Below are positions 9,321 to 21,074 of a stretch of DNA of 64,000 nt, piece by piece (positions within the stretch are counted from its first letter, which is position 1; every line of letters starts with the position of its first letter). The position numbers were made by a program, and so were the translations under genes. The DNA comes from Neiella holothuriorum. GTDB lineage: Bacteria; Pseudomonadota; Gammaproteobacteria; Enterobacterales; Neiellaceae. Location: assembly GCF_019457915.1 (NCBI RefSeq), contig NZ_JAHZSS010000008.1, forward strand, positions 1 to 64,000, given 5' to 3'. The notes below the pieces were generated by a model that saw nothing but the letters and a program-made list of their open reading frames with translations, did no database searches and had not been told where the DNA came from.

Positions 9321-10649
9321 ATGCAAATGAGAAATGCGCGGGGAATCTTTCAACTAATTGTGGGCGTTTTGGTGCTGCTGACGTGGTCGGCATCAGCTAA
9401 TAGCCTAAAAGGCGTGCGCGTGTGGCCATCGCCTGAGTCTACGCGTGTGGTTCTGGATCTCACCGAACAGCCATCCTACAAGTACTTCAGCTTGACCAAC
9501 CCCGATCGCCTTGTGGTCGATCTTAAGCACACCACGGGCAAAGTTGATCTGGCGAACGTCAATGTTGATAGCAAGCTGGTGAAAAAAATTCGTACCTCGA
9601 CGCCGCCAGAAAAGGGCACCTTGCGACTGGTGCTCGAGCTAGCCCGGCCGGTTAAACCTGTTTTATTCCCCCTTTCGCCAACCAAACCCTATGGCGATCG
9701 TTTAGTCATTGACGCCTTCGATACCAAAGAGCCATCTAAAGTGGTTACCGCCAGTCAGAAAGTGACTCAAGACCGCGATGTGGTGATTGCTATTGATGCT
9801 GGTCATGGCGGTGAAGATCCTGGCTCCATTGGCCCCGGTAAGCGATACGAAAAGCGCGTTACGTTAGCTATCTCAAAACGATTGGCAAACTACATCAACA
9901 AGCAAAAGGGCATGAAAGCAATCATGGTGCGTACCAATGATTACTATGTGAACCTTAATAAGCGCTCAGAAATCGCCCGTAAAAACCAAGCTGACTTGTT
10001 GATTTCGGTGCATGCCGATGCCTTTACTTCACCACAACCACGCGGCGCGTCGGTATGGGTGCTATCGCAAGGTCGAGCGAACTCGGAAATTGGTCGTTGG
10101 ATGGAGCAGGCTGAAAAGCATTCGGAATTGCTGGGCGGCGCCGCCGAAATCATTGAAAACACCAATAGCGAGAAGTATGTCGCTCGCGCACTACTGGATA
10201 TGTCGATGGACAATTCCATGGTCGAAAGCCAAGCCGTGGCTGGCCGGATTGTGAAAGAGCTAGGAAAGGTCACCAAGCTGCATAAGAAAAAACCCGTAGC
10301 GGCAAGCCTTGCGGTGTTGAAATCGCCAGATATTCCGTCAATTTTGGTCGAAACGGGATTCATCTCTAACCCGACTGAAGCACGTTTGCTAACCACTGCA
10401 TCGCACCAAGACAAGTTAGCATTGGCAATATTCCGTGGTACCCGCGACTACTTTAAACAAAGCCCGCCGCCGGGCTCCTACTTGGCTCGCCAAGCAAATC
10501 GCAACCACGTGGTAAAACGGGGTGAATCACTGTCACTCATTGCCGCACGCTATAGAACGTCTGTTAGCCAGCTAAAAAAGGAAAATAAGCTGAAGACAGA
10601 TGTGGTGCGTATTGGGCAAGTATTGCGAATTCCTGGTAGCTCCTCATGA
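9321..10649 (+). CDS. amiB: N-acetylmuramoyl-L-alanine amidase with AMIN and LysM domains (AmiB type)
   Basis: A periplasmic zinc amidase that cuts the stem peptide from peptidoglycan during cell separation. The 442-residue protein has a signal peptide (about 1-26) and an AMIN domain (about 28-125) for septal targeting. The Amidase_3 domain follows (about 150-375), with zinc and catalytic residues in [29 protein letters not shown] and [10 protein letters not shown]-terminal LysM wall-binding repeat starts near residue 397. Its last codons overlap the mutL start (ATGA). The LysM plus the position before mutL fits AmiB. Confidence 0.95.
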   Translation: MQMRNARGIFQLIVGVLVLLTWSASANSLKGVRVWPSPESTRVVLDLTEQPSYKYFSLTNPDRLVVDLKHTTGKVDLANVNVDSKLVKKIRTSTPPEKGTLRLVLELARPVKPVLFPLSPTKPYGDRLVIDAFDTKEPSKVVTASQKVTQDRDVVIAIDAGHGGEDPGSIGPGKRYEKRVTLAISKRLANYINKQKGMKAIMVRTNDYYVNLNKRSEIARKNQADLLISVHADAFTSPQPRGASVWVLSQGRANSEIGRWMEQAEKHSELLGGAAEIIENTNSEKYVARALLDMSMDNSMVESQAVAGRIVKELGKVTKLHKKKPVAASLAVLKSPDIPSILVETGFISNPTEARLLTTASHQDKLALAIFRGTRDYFKQSPPPGSYLARQANRNHVVKRGESLSLIAARYRTSVSQLKKENKLKTDVVRIGQVLRIPGSSS

Positions 10650-12523
10650 CCATTCAAATTTTGCCACCGCGCTTAGCCAACCAAATTGCGGCTGGCGAGG
10701 TGGTGGAGCGGCCTGCCTCTGTGGTCAAAGAGCTTGTGGAAAACAGCTTGGATGCCGGCGCCACTAAAATCGATGTGCAGATCGAACGTGGCGGCCACAA
10801 ACGATTGCTGATACGCGATAACGGCAGTGGCATTGATAAAGAGCAACTGATGTTGGCGCTTAGCCGTCATGCCACCAGTAAAGTGCACTCGCTGGATGAT
10901 ATTGAATCCATTGCAACGTTAGGCTTTCGTGGCGAGGCATTGGCCAGTATTAGCTCTGTAGCCCGACTGTCATTAACGTCACGACCGCCCACGCAAACAG
11001 AGGCGTGGCTCGCATACGCCGAAGGCCGAGATATGCAGGTGCAATTAAAACCTGCAGCCCACCCCGTTGGTACCTCGGTGGAAGTGGCCGATCTGTTTTT
11101 TAATACGCCAGCTCGTCGTAAATTTTTACGCGCCGATAAAACCGAATTTCACCATATCGATGAATTGATTAAGCGATTGGCGCTATCGCGTTTTGATGTG
11201 GGATTTAGCCTGACCCACAATGGCAAATGCGTTCGCAATTTACCTCCGTGTGCAACAGATGCGGCCAAGTTGAAACGGTTGCAGGCGATATGCGGCGCAG
11301 AATTTTGCCGTCATGTGATCCACATGAGTCAGGATGGTGGGCCATTAAAAATTGCAGGCTGGCTGCTAAAACCTGCAGGCTGTGGTCAACAATCGCCGCC
11401 GCAGTACACCTTTATCAATGGCCGAATGATCCGCGACAAAGTGATTACCCATGCGGTTCGTCAAGCCTATGCGGGTTATGTTTCGGATGTTGGTCTGACC
11501 GGCTATGTGCTGTATTTAGAATTACCGTTTGATCAAGTCGATGTGAATGTGCACCCGACCAAGCATGAAGTGCGCTTTATTGAAACGCGCCTCGTTCATG
11601 ATTTTGTCGTGCAGGCCGTCGCGCAAGCGCTCAGCCACACACAACAATCAATCGAGGTTGATTCCTCGTTTGAGTCGGCAGCTTCGATAGAACCAAATCA
11701 AACTGCGCTAGCCAGCGACACCTATGTTGATACCAGTACTGGTGAAATTGTTACCTCAACTAGCCCGTCGAAAATGGAACAAGTCGCGTCCGCAAACAAG
11801 GGTGCAAATACAGCTGCCGCGTCACCACGCTATGGTGCGGGCCAGCCCAAACCACATTGGGTTGCTGAATCGACACCGTCGAAGCAAGCAGTACGCAACT
11901 ATCAAGCGCTGATCGCGCCGCAGCGGGCTAACACCGAAGATGGGCACTATTCGCAGCAAATCACTGCCAATGACCAAGTTGACTCAGCAGCGGAAGCATG
12001 TGGGGCCAATACGACGCCACATTTTGTCGCCATTGCGCCACATTTTGCTTTAGTGCTGCACCAGGGCCAGCCATTGATGTTAGATGTGCTTGCTGCCGCA
12101 CAGCGACAGAAGCAGCTTCAACAGCCTCTGCCGTGGAAGGCTCAGCCCTTATTATTGCCCATGGCCGTGACACTTGAGCCTGAGCAGATCGAACTATGGC
12201 GGAAGTGTTTAAGCTATGGCGCTAAATTCGGTATTGAAATTGCACTACCTCACCCCAATAAACTGATTATTCGCTGTCTTCCTGCCGTATTGCGCCATAC
12301 TGATTTAGCGGCTCAGCTCGATCAGTTATTGAGTGAGCTTCAGCAGCAAGAGAGTGAGGAACAAACGGCAAGTCAGCTCATTGCTTTGGGCTTAGCATCC
12401 GAAGTAAGCGACATGATGCAAACGCAGCGTCTAGCAGGCTTAGTCGATTATGCGGCAACGGATATGACCGCCAACTATTGGCGCGAGGTAAGCGCAGACT
12501 TACTAACATCGACATTTGATTGA
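10646..12523 (+). CDS. mutL: DNA mismatch repair protein MutL
   Basis: A GHKL ATPase that links MutS to downstream nicking in mismatch repair. The 625-residue protein shows [14 protein letters not shown] and GFRGEAL in its N-terminal ATPase domain, and [12 protein letters not shown] near residue 310. A low-complexity linker (about 340-440) leads to the C-terminal dimerisation domain. The DQHA-x2-E-x4-E endonuclease motif of many MutLs is missing; the matching stretch reads [12 protein letters not shown]. This fits the E. coli type that relies on MutH for cutting. It overlaps amiB at its start and miaA at its end. Confidence 0.97.
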   Translation: MTIQILPPRLANQIAAGEVVERPASVVKELVENSLDAGATKIDVQIERGGHKRLLIRDNGSGIDKEQLMLALSRHATSKVHSLDDIESIATLGFRGEALASISSVARLSLTSRPPTQTEAWLAYAEGRDMQVQLKPAAHPVGTSVEVADLFFNTPARRKFLRADKTEFHHIDELIKRLALSRFDVGFSLTHNGKCVRNLPPCATDAAKLKRLQAICGAEFCRHVIHMSQDGGPLKIAGWLLKPAGCGQQSPPQYTFINGRMIRDKVITHAVRQAYAGYVSDVGLTGYVLYLELPFDQVDVNVHPTKHEVRFIETRLVHDFVVQAVAQALSHTQQSIEVDSSFESAASIEPNQTALASDTYVDTSTGEIVTSTSPSKMEQVASANKGANTAAASPRYGAGQPKPHWVAESTPSKQAVRNYQALIAPQRANTEDGHYSQQITANDQVDSAAEACGANTTPHFVAIAPHFALVLHQGQPLMLDVLAAAQRQKQLQQPLPWKAQPLLLPMAVTLEPEQIELWRKCLSYGAKFGIEIALPHPNKLIIRCLPAVLRHTDLAAQLDQLLSELQQQESEEQTASQLIALGLASEVSDMMQTQRLAGLVDYAATDMTANYWREVSADLLTSTFD

Positions 12524-13482
12524 GACCAATAACCGTGCCACAAGCAGAGCAATATCCGTTGGCGATTACCCTGATGGGGCCAACGGCATCCGGTAAAACG
12601 GATTTGGCCATAACCTTGGCTGAGCAGTATAACTGCGAGATTATTAGTGTTGACTCGGCGCTTGTTTATCGTGGTATGGACATTGGTACCGCCAAGCCCA
12701 ACGCGCAAGAACTCGCGCGAGCGCCCCACCGGCTTATCGATATTATCGATCCGGCGGAAACATACTCGGCCGCAGATTTTCGCCGAGATGCGCTCAAGCA
12801 CATGGCCGAGATTGTGGCCGCTGGTAAAACGCCACTGTTGGTCGGCGGCACCATGCTGTATTTCAAGGCGTTACTTGAAGGGCTGTCAGCGTTACCCGCT
12901 GCCGATCCCAAAATTCGTCAGCAAATTGCTGACGAAGCTGAACAACATGGTTGGAGTTATTTACACGAGCAGCTTGCTCAGGTCGATCCGGTGGCTGCAA
13001 AGCGTATTCACCCGAACGATCCGCAGCGCCTGAATCGAGCGCTGGAAGTGTACCGCATTAGTGGCAAAAGTCTGACCGAGCTGCAAGCGCAGCAGGCGCA
13101 AAGCAAGCCGCCTTATCGCTTCGTACAGTTTGCGATTGCGCCACAAGAGCGAGCTATGCTGCACGAACGAATAGCGCAACGTTTTGAGTTGATGCTGAGC
13201 GCTGGGTTTGAGCAGGAAGTTGCGGAATTATTCGCGAGAAAAAATTTACACCCGGAACTCCCATCGATCAGGAGTGTCGGATATAGGCAAATGTGGGCTT
13301 ACTTAGCTGGCGAGATTGATCACGACGAAATGGTATATCGTGGCATTGTTGCAACTCGCCAGTTAGCCAAACGTCAAATGACCTGGCTGCGGGGCTGGTC
13401 TGACGTTCATTGGCTGGATACACATTCAGCAACGAATTTGCAGCAAGTAATTGCATTGACAGGGCTTCGCCAGTCAAGTTGA
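12520..13482 (+). CDS. miaA: tRNA dimethylallyltransferase
   Basis: MiaA transfers a dimethylallyl group to A37 of tRNAs reading UNN codons. The 320-residue frame has the P-loop GPTASGKT near residue 20, [18 protein letters not shown] and PHRLIDI, and the C-terminal [13 protein letters not shown] tRNA-binding segment. The start is uncertain. A TTG at 12520 overlaps the mutL stop (TTGA), while a GTG at 12535 would give a product five residues shorter. Neither has a strong ribosome site. hfq follows after a 78-base gap, the normal order. Confidence 0.95.
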   Translation: MRPITVPQAEQYPLAITLMGPTASGKTDLAITLAEQYNCEIISVDSALVYRGMDIGTAKPNAQELARAPHRLIDIIDPAETYSAADFRRDALKHMAEIVAAGKTPLLVGGTMLYFKALLEGLSALPAADPKIRQQIADEAEQHGWSYLHEQLAQVDPVAAKRIHPNDPQRLNRALEVYRISGKSLTELQAQQAQSKPPYRFVQFAIAPQERAMLHERIAQRFELMLSAGFEQEVAELFARKNLHPELPSIRSVGYRQMWAYLAGEIDHDEMVYRGIVATRQLAKRQMTWLRGWSDVHWLDTHSATNLQQVIALTGLRQSS

Positions 13483-13560
13483 TGTGGGTTATACTTGCGG
13501 CACTTCAACATGTTTTTTAATGATCTAAATACAAAATTTTAATAAAAAGGAACTATTTCC

Positions 13561-13818
13561 ATGGCTAAAGGGCAATCGCTACAAGACCCGTTTTTGAATG
13601 CGCTGCGCAGAGAACGCATTCCTGTTTCAATTTACTTGGTAAATGGCATTAAGCTTCAGGGCCAAGTTGAATCGTTCGACCAATTTGTCATTCTGCTGAA
13701 GAACACTGTCAATCAAATGGTATATAAGCACGCCATTTCGACTGTGGTTCCTGCTCGTCCGGTATCGCATGTGACGCAGCAGCATTCAGGTAAACCTGAA
13801 GGTGACAGTGCTGAATAA
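13561..13818 (+). CDS. hfq: RNA chaperone Hfq
   Basis: An Sm-like hexameric protein that pairs small RNAs with mRNAs. The 85-residue product has the Sm1 and Sm2 motifs intact, from [19 protein letters not shown] through [16 protein letters not shown] to [10 protein letters not shown]. The C-terminal tail after residue 66 is short and polar compared with the 102-residue E. coli protein. A good AAGGAA ribosome site lies just upstream. The 78-base spacer before it is AT-rich and may carry its own promoter. Confidence 0.97.
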   Translation: MAKGQSLQDPFLNALRRERIPVSIYLVNGIKLQGQVESFDQFVILLKNTVNQMVYKHAISTVVPARPVSHVTQQHSGKPEGDSAE

Positions 13819-13844
13819 TTTTCCTGACCTAAGGAGTCAACTGG

Positions 13845-15134
13845 TTGTTTGATCGTTATCAGGCCGGTGAACAGGCTGTTTTAGTTCACATTGACTTCTC
13901 AGATGAACATGAGCGCGAAGATTTGCGCGAACTGGAAATGTTGGTCGAATCGGCTGGCGTTAACGTGCAAGGCGTGGTGCGGGGCTCTCGAAAAGCGCCG
14001 CACCCGAAGTATTTCGTTGGTGGTGGTAAAGCCGAGGAAATTGCGCAAGCTGTTAAGCTGTATGATGCCAACATCATCATTTTCAATCATGCCCTATCTC
14101 CAGCGCAGGAACGCAACCTGGAACAACTCTGTGAGTGTCGCGTTCTTGCTCGGACGGGCTTGATCCTCGATATTTTCGCGCAACGCGCCCGAACCCACGA
14201 AGGTAAATTGCAGGTAGAGCTGGCGCAATTGCGTCATCTATCAACGCGATTAGTACGGGGTTGGACCCACCTTGAACGACAAAAAGGTGGTATCGGGATG
14301 CGCGGGCCGGGTGAAACCCAGCTTGAGACCGACCGCCGTTTAGTTCGTGGTCGAATTGACCATATTTTACGTCGCTTAGAGAAAGTCTCGAAGCAGCGTG
14401 AGCAGGGCCGTCGCTTTCGACGCCGGGCAGAGGTTCCTACGATTTCCTTAGTTGGTTACACCAATGCCGGCAAATCAACCTTGTTTAACCGAGTCACAGA
14501 AGCTGGCGTGTATGCTGCCGATCAACTGTTTGCAACGCTCGACCCAACCCTCAGAAAAATTGATGTGGCTGATGTTGGGCCCACCATTCTGGCAGATACA
14601 GTAGGCTTTATTCGGCATTTACCCCATGATTTAGTTGCAGCATTTAAGGCAACCTTGCAAGAAACGCAGGAAGCCGATTTACTGTTACATGTCTATGATG
14701 GTGCCGACGATCGCTTTGCGGACAATATTGATCAGGTCAATTTAGTACTTGATGAGATCGATGCCGGTGAAGTGCCCGTACTCATGATATGTAACAAAAT
14801 TGATTTGCTTGAAGGTGCTGAGCCGCGTATTGATCGCGATGAAAATGGTGTGCCATGGCGAGTATGGGTGTCTGCACAGCAAGATCTGGGTATCGATTTA
14901 CTATTTGATGCCTTGCAAGAGCGCCTTGGCAAGACAATGGTGGAATACACCTTGCGAATTCCGCCTGCACAAGGCAAGTTGCGAGGTATGCTGTATCAGC
15001 GTCATGTGGTGCAGGAAGAACATTACACAGAGCAAGGCGAATCAGAGTTATCGATTCGCATGCCTCAAAATGATTGGCGGGCTTTAGTAAAGCGCGACTG
15101 CCCGCAAGCAGAAGATTACATTATTTCTGAATAA
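13845..15134 (+). CDS. hflX: Ribosome-splitting GTPase HflX
   Basis: HflX is a GTPase that splits stalled ribosomes under stress. The 429-residue product aligns with E. coli HflX from its first residues (MFDRYQAGEQAVLVH). This supports the TTG start at 13845, which has AAGGAG eight bases upstream. The N-terminal glycine-rich domain (about 1-195) is followed by the G domain with GYTNAGKST, DTVGF and NKID. A C-terminal domain follows. It lies 26 bases after hfq and before hflK, the standard order. Confidence 0.96.
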   Translation: MFDRYQAGEQAVLVHIDFSDEHEREDLRELEMLVESAGVNVQGVVRGSRKAPHPKYFVGGGKAEEIAQAVKLYDANIIIFNHALSPAQERNLEQLCECRVLARTGLILDIFAQRARTHEGKLQVELAQLRHLSTRLVRGWTHLERQKGGIGMRGPGETQLETDRRLVRGRIDHILRRLEKVSKQREQGRRFRRRAEVPTISLVGYTNAGKSTLFNRVTEAGVYAADQLFATLDPTLRKIDVADVGPTILADTVGFIRHLPHDLVAAFKATLQETQEADLLLHVYDGADDRFADNIDQVNLVLDEIDAGEVPVLMICNKIDLLEGAEPRIDRDENGVPWRVWVSAQQDLGIDLLFDALQERLGKTMVEYTLRIPPAQGKLRGMLYQRHVVQEEHYTEQGESELSIRMPQNDWRALVKRDCPQAEDYIISE

Positions 15135-15174
15135 CCCTTGGATCTGGACATGTCGGAGAGACATTAAAATAACT

Positions 15175-16341
15175 ATGAAAAAATCCATGATGGCCTGGCA
15201 CGAGCCAGGCGGCAATAAGCCGAATGACCCCTGGAAAGGGAAAAAATCGGGTAATCAGGGGCCGCCAGATTTGGATGAGGTGCTGACTAACCTATCCAAA
15301 AAATTAGGTGGCAAATTTGGCGGCGGCCGTGGTGGTCGTGGCGGTAATGACTCCGACGTGATGAAGTTCGGCGGTGGTTTAGTCGTTATCATCGCCTTGC
15401 TTGTCTGGGCCTTCAGTGGACTGTATACCGTGCGTGAAGCTGAGTTGGGCGTGAAATTGCGCTTCGGTGGCTTTGTCGACAACGTTCAGCCTGGCTTGCA
15501 TTGGAAACCAACCTTTATTGACGAGGTAACTCCCGTCGATGTTCGGTCGGTTAGCTCCATGCCGACCAGTGGTTTCATGCTGACCAAAGACGAAAACGTG
15601 GTACGTATTGAAATGGACGTGCAGTACCGTGTGACTGACCCATACCTGTACCTTTACAGCGTGATGAACCCAGAAGACACCCTGCTGCAAGCCATGGATA
15701 GTGCACTGCGTTACGTCGTCGGTCACAACACCATGGACAACGTATTGACCAGTGGTCGCGAGCAGGTCCGTTCTGAAACTTGGCAAGAGCTATCGAATAT
15801 CATCGACCCATACCGCACCGGCTTAGAAATCGTTGACTTGAACGTTCAGTTGGCGCGTCCGCCTGAAGAAGTAAAAGACGCATTTGATGATGCGATTTCT
15901 GCACAGGAAGATGAAGAGCGTTTTGTTCGCGAAGCAGAAGCTTATGCGCGTGAAGTTGAACCACAAGCGCGTGGTCAGGTGAAACGTATTCTGGAAGATT
16001 CTAACGCTTATAAGCAGAAAAAAGTGTTGGATGCGCAAGGTGATGTTGCTCGTTTTAATCTGATATTGCCTGAATATACGATGCAGCCAGAGATTACACG
16101 GAAGCGTTTGTATCTAGAAACCATCGAGAAAGTCTACAGTAACACCAGCAAGGTGTTGGTGGACATCGAAGGTGGCAATAATCTGATGTACTTGCCGCTT
16201 GATAAAATCATGAAGAGTACGCCGCAAACATCAACCAAGTCAGCGTTCTCCGATTCGAATCGCAGTAGCCGTGCGCCCGTTAGTTCGAGCCCGAGCAGCA
16301 GCCGCGAACGAACAGATCGCTTTACTAGCGGGAGTAACTAA
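15175..16341 (+). CDS. hflK: FtsH protease modulator HflK
   Basis: The larger partner of the HflKC SPFH complex, which encloses and modulates the FtsH membrane protease. The 388-residue protein has a Gly-rich cytoplasmic N terminus with the family signature GPPDLDEVL near residue 30. One membrane segment lies at about 65-85, then the SPFH domain (about 85-265), a coiled coil, and a Ser-rich tail. An internal ATG at 15190 (MAWHEPGG) matches the E. coli N terminus and could be the true start. hflC begins at the very next base after the stop. Confidence 0.96.
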   Translation: MKKSMMAWHEPGGNKPNDPWKGKKSGNQGPPDLDEVLTNLSKKLGGKFGGGRGGRGGNDSDVMKFGGGLVVIIALLVWAFSGLYTVREAELGVKLRFGGFVDNVQPGLHWKPTFIDEVTPVDVRSVSSMPTSGFMLTKDENVVRIEMDVQYRVTDPYLYLYSVMNPEDTLLQAMDSALRYVVGHNTMDNVLTSGREQVRSETWQELSNIIDPYRTGLEIVDLNVQLARPPEEVKDAFDDAISAQEDEERFVREAEAYAREVEPQARGQVKRILEDSNAYKQKKVLDAQGDVARFNLILPEYTMQPEITRKRLYLETIEKVYSNTSKVLVDIEGGNNLMYLPLDKIMKSTPQTSTKSAFSDSNRSSRAPVSSSPSSSRERTDRFTSGSN

Positions 16342-17223
16342 ATGAGACCTGTATTGTTAGTCGTATTAGCGGCACTTGTCTTGGCCGGATTCTCGTCACT
16401 GTTTGTGGTGAGTGAAGGTGAACGAGCTATTACCATCCGCTTTGGTAAAGTTCAGCGTATTGATGGCTCTGGTGCCACTGTGGTTCATGAGCCGGGCTTA
16501 CATGTCAAAGTCCCGTTCATTGATACGGTTCGTTACCTCGATGCTCGTACTCAAACGTTGGATGACCGCGCGGATCGCTTTGTAACGTCTGAGAAGAAAG
16601 ATTTGATTGTTGATAGCTACGTGAAATGGCGCATCAGTGATTTTTCTAAATTCTACCTTTCAACTCGTGGTGATTTCTTTCGTGCTGAGTCACTCCTAAA
16701 GCGTCGGATCAGCAACGGTCTGCGGACTGAGTTCGGTAGCCGTACCATTCGCGAGATTGTTTCGGGTACACGTAGTGAGCTGATGGAAAACGCCTTGGTA
16801 CAAGTTGCTGAAGGTGCACAAGAGCTTGGTATTGAAGTACTTGATGTTCGTGTGAAGCAAATCAACCTACCATCGGAAGTGAGTAACTCGATCTTCCAAC
16901 GGATGCGTGCAGAGCGTACTGCGGTTGCTCGTGAACACCGTTCACAAGGCCGCGAGAAAGCGGAAGCTATTCGCGCTGATGTTGATGCTCGAGTCACGGT
17001 GATGTTGGCTGATGCAGAACGTCAGGCGCGCGAATTGCGTGGTGCAGGTGATGCTGAAGCCGCCAATATCTACGCCAAGTCCTATGGCCAAGATCCTGAG
17101 TTCTATGCCTTCTTCCGTTCGTTACAAGCGTACGAGAAGAGCTTTGGTCAAGGCGGCGATATGATGGTGATTGAGCCTGATAGCGAATTCTTCAAATACA
17201 TGAAAGATCCGCTGGGTAAATAA
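16342..17223 (+). CDS. hflC: FtsH protease modulator HflC
   Basis: The smaller HflKC partner, 293 residues. An N-terminal membrane anchor (about 4-22) is followed by an SPFH domain with FVVSEGERAITIRFGKV and then a charged helical region rich in Glu, Arg and Ala (about 190-240). The C-terminal YAFFRSLQAYEKSF segment is typical. There is no gap to hflK, so translation is probably coupled. A strong terminator follows. The hisZ gene often found between hflC and purA in other gammaproteobacteria is absent; a minus-strand glutaredoxin occupies the place instead. Confidence 0.96.
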   Translation: MRPVLLVVLAALVLAGFSSLFVVSEGERAITIRFGKVQRIDGSGATVVHEPGLHVKVPFIDTVRYLDARTQTLDDRADRFVTSEKKDLIVDSYVKWRISDFSKFYLSTRGDFFRAESLLKRRISNGLRTEFGSRTIREIVSGTRSELMENALVQVAEGAQELGIEVLDVRVKQINLPSEVSNSIFQRMRAERTAVAREHRSQGREKAEAIRADVDARVTVMLADAERQARELRGAGDAEAANIYAKSYGQDPEFYAFFRSLQAYEKSFGQGGDMMVIEPDSEFFKYMKDPLGK

Positions 17224-17246
17224 GCTGCTCTAGCGCGACCCCAAAT

Positions 17247-17278
17247 AAAAAAAGATGCCCGCGGGCATCTTTTTTTTT
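17247..17278 (+). terminator. Terminator of the hfq-hflX-hflK-hflC unit
   Basis: The perfect stem AGATGCCCGCGGGCATCT is followed by a run of nine T and preceded by a run of A. It lies between the convergent hflC and glutaredoxin genes and probably serves both. Confidence 0.93.
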
Positions 17279-17295
17279 GCATTTCACCTAGGCGA

Positions 17296-17553
17296 TTATA
17301 GCCAAGCGTTATCTCGTACTAGTTGTTCAAATTCAGTACAACCGCCAACATGTTTTTCGTCTAAGAATATTTGCGGCACAGTCTCAACTTCTTTGCCGAC
17401 GGTTTTTGATAGATCAGCTTTGCTGATCCCTTCGGCATGAATATCAACATAGCGGAATTTAAAATCATCGCGTTTTTCGGTGAGTTGCTCTGCAACTTGT
17501 TTCGCGCGAACACAATAAGGGCAGCCAGGGCGGCCGAAAATAACAGCGAACAT
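17296..17553 (-). CDS. grxA: Glutaredoxin 1 (GrxA type)
   Basis: A small glutathione-dependent disulfide reductase. The 85-residue protein has the CPYC active site at residues 11-14, the TVPQIF cis-proline segment near 58 and the GG motif at 69-70. It matches E. coli GrxA closely (VIFGRPGCPYCVRAK). In E. coli grxA belongs to the OxyR regulon, and an oxyR gene is present in this window, but no binding site was recognised here. It is convergent with hflC and transcribed alone. Confidence 0.93.
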   Translation of the reverse strand: MFAVIFGRPGCPYCVRAKQVAEQLTEKRDDFKFRYVDIHAEGISKADLSKTVGKEVETVPQIFLDEKHVGGCTEFEQLVRDNAWL

Positions 17554-17758
17554 GTTGGTGATCCTTCTGAGTAAGTAGTGACCACAGCATAGCGATTTGC
17601 ATGGCGTTGGTAAAATTGATTGTTGCCATTGGCCTGATAGATTTTGCCGATAAATTTAGCGCTTGCTTGAGCTTTGACTACAGTTGTCGTACCAGTTTAG
17701 ATCGGGCGAAATCGCTATGTCTAAACCTCACTGTGGCGTAATCGGTGTCTTTCGCTGA

Positions 17759-19150
<1,392 letters not shown>

Positions 19151-19175
19151 GTCATGTTGATCATGTTTGCTTCAT

Positions 19176-19204
19176 AAAAAAGGCCGCATTAAGCGGCCTT
19201 TTTT
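19176..19204 (+). terminator. Terminator of purA
   Basis: The stem AAGGCCGC / GCGGCCTT is flanked by A and T runs. It lies between the convergent purA and the outer-membrane protein gene and can act both ways. Confidence 0.92.
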
Positions 19205-19222
19205 ATGTCTTGCTGGTGAGCA

Positions 19223-19999
19223 TTAGAAATGTACCATCACACCAGCAAAAGCACCGTCAAACTGGGCATCAATGGTCAGATCGCTGACATCATCAATATC
19301 AAACTTCACTTTGCGGTAGCCAACTTGAACGCCAGCATCCACAGCGAGGTTGTCGATCAGCAAATACTGAGCGCCAATTTGTACGTCGTAAGCATTGGCA
19401 TCTCCAACGCCAATCCAATTGACTTCACCGAAGAATGATAAGCCCGTGCCCGGAATACCCAATTGGCTGGCGGCATAAACCATTGGAATCACGCCTTTGT
19501 AGTTTTCTTGCGATGATTCTTCAACAACCGTGTCACCGATGGTAGTTTCACCTGTTACGGAAACTTTGTAGTCACCATACTTAAGGTTTACACCAATATC
19601 TAAGCTCGTCAGGCTGTTATCTAAGATCTCGTAGTACATCACCATGTCGATGTGGTCGAGCTCTGCATCAACCGTAGATTTGCCGTCATATACAATGCCA
19701 CCAAACTCAAAATCAACCACATCGGCGCTGCCATCGGTATCCATTTGGTTGTAGCGAAGCATGAAATTCGGCAACAGTGGCACTGGATGCTCAACGGCTA
19801 CCCAGATGACGCCTTTGCCCTCATCGTATAAATCGTAGTCTTGCGTTAGGTCGCCGGTACCAAAACCACCGTCAGCGTTCATATCCCAATATTGAGCGCC
19901 CATGTAGACGCCAGCAAATGTGTCGGCCTGTGACGCAAACGGTAACGTCGCTAGCGCGGCCAGTGCGATTAATTTTGTTTTCATTTGGCTGTACTTCAT
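19223..19999 (-). CDS. TIGR04219-type outer-membrane beta-barrel protein
   Basis: A 258-residue protein with a signal peptide (from the second Met, MKTKLIALAALATLPFASQA). The rest is a series of alternating polar and hydrophobic strands, ending in a C-terminal Phe (GVMVHF), the hallmark of proteins inserted by the BAM complex. The overall pattern, including GVYMGAQYWDM at the mature N terminus, fits the TIGR04219 family of uncharacterised outer-membrane proteins. The true start may be five codons later, at 19984. Its role is unknown. Confidence 0.82.
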   Translation of the reverse strand: MKYSQMKTKLIALAALATLPFASQADTFAGVYMGAQYWDMNADGGFGTGDLTQDYDLYDEGKGVIWVAVEHPVPLLPNFMLRYNQMDTDGSADVVDFEFGGIVYDGKSTVDAELDHIDMVMYYEILDNSLTSLDIGVNLKYGDYKVSVTGETTIGDTVVEESSQENYKGVIPMVYAASQLGIPGTGLSFFGEVNWIGVGDANAYDVQIGAQYLLIDNLAVDAGVQVGYRKVKFDIDDVSDLTIDAQFDGAFAGVMVHF

Positions 20000-20196
20000 C
20001 TAAGTGTGTGCTGGCAAAATTAACATGCTGATGTGACGAATCATAGAGGGACTGTGGCCTCGCACGCGAAGTGGATCAAATAAGTATCGATTGCTGGCGA
20101 CGGCCCAGAGTTGTTTGAAACTTTTGTGTCGGATCATTTTTAGGCGTTTATTTGGCCGTAACTCTCTTCCTTTTTACCTAACAGCTGTGGTGGTGA

Positions 20197-21063
20197 ATAG
20201 TTGGCTCTAGAGGAACAACCACCAAGTTTGTATATGATGGAGATGCAGTAATTGCTGAGTATGTGGGATCTGCTGTTACAGGGCGCTATGTACACAATGA
20301 CGGTATAGATAGCCCGTTAGTTCAATATGACGGAGAGAATGTCGGAGCGAGCTATCGAACATTTCTCACCAAAAACCATCAAGGCTCAATTATTGCTCTA
20401 TCCAACAATAGTGGCTCTTTGACCACGATTAATCATTACGGCCCATTCGCCGAGCCAGATTCAACAAATAAAGGCCGCTTTGGGTATACAGGGCAAATGG
20501 TATTGCCAGAAATTGGTCTGCAATATTACAAAGCACGGATTTACAATCCAAAGCTTGGCCGCTTTATGCAAACCGACCCCGTGGGCTACGAAGATCAGAT
20601 GAATCTTTATGCTTATGTGGGGAATGATCCGGTGAATATGGTTGATCCGACGGGTAATTGGACATTATCTTTAGGTTGGGAAACTGAAGTGATCGGTGGT
20701 GCTGGTGGTGGAGTTGAAGAAGGAACTTTCATTACCTACAGCGAAGGTGAATTAACCGTTGGCACCTATACGACTACTAAAACTGGAATCGGTGCCGATA
20801 TAGGAACTGCTGCTACTGTTCAATTAACCGAGGGAGGAGTCGATGATTTTTCAGGCGACTCAATGAATGTTGAAGGGGATTTCGGGCCGATTACTGTCGA
20901 AGGTGGTTTAACAATGGACGAAAATGGTGAGATTAATTCTGACAGTAAAATGATTGGAGGGTTAGAAGTCGGCACTCCATCTTTAACCGGAACGGGAGGT
21001 AGTATTACAACATCAACTACCCAAATTGACTCTATCATTTACACCACTGAAGATGAATATTAG
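20197..21063 (+). pseudogene. 5'-truncated Rhs protein: core end plus variable tip A
   Basis: The frame is open from about 20197, just after an in-frame stop, and has no convincing start. It reads [19 protein letters not shown] at its beginning, a typical Rhs/YD repeat. The Rhs core end follows ([20 protein letters not shown], then [20 protein letters not shown] and [11 protein letters not shown]). After DPTG comes a tip of about 135 residues, rich in Gly, Thr, Glu and Asp and probably all beta. I match it to no toxin family. The missing 5' part of the rhs gene is not in the window, so this is a stranded cassette. A possible immunity gene starts 11 bases after the stop. Confidence 0.85.
20524..20654 (+). 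repeat. Rhs-core direct repeat, copy A
   Basis: About 131 bases encoding [19 protein letters not shown] through VNMVDPTG. It is nearly identical to 23212-23342, with mismatches mostly at third codon positions and more towards the 3' end. After DPTG the two copies diverge completely into different tips. Confidence 0.92.
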
Positions 21064-21074
21064 AGTTTTATGCT

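Noticed and set aside
10646-12523. MutL endonuclease activity
   Set aside because: The DQHA-x2-E-x4-E motif is not present in the C-terminal domain.
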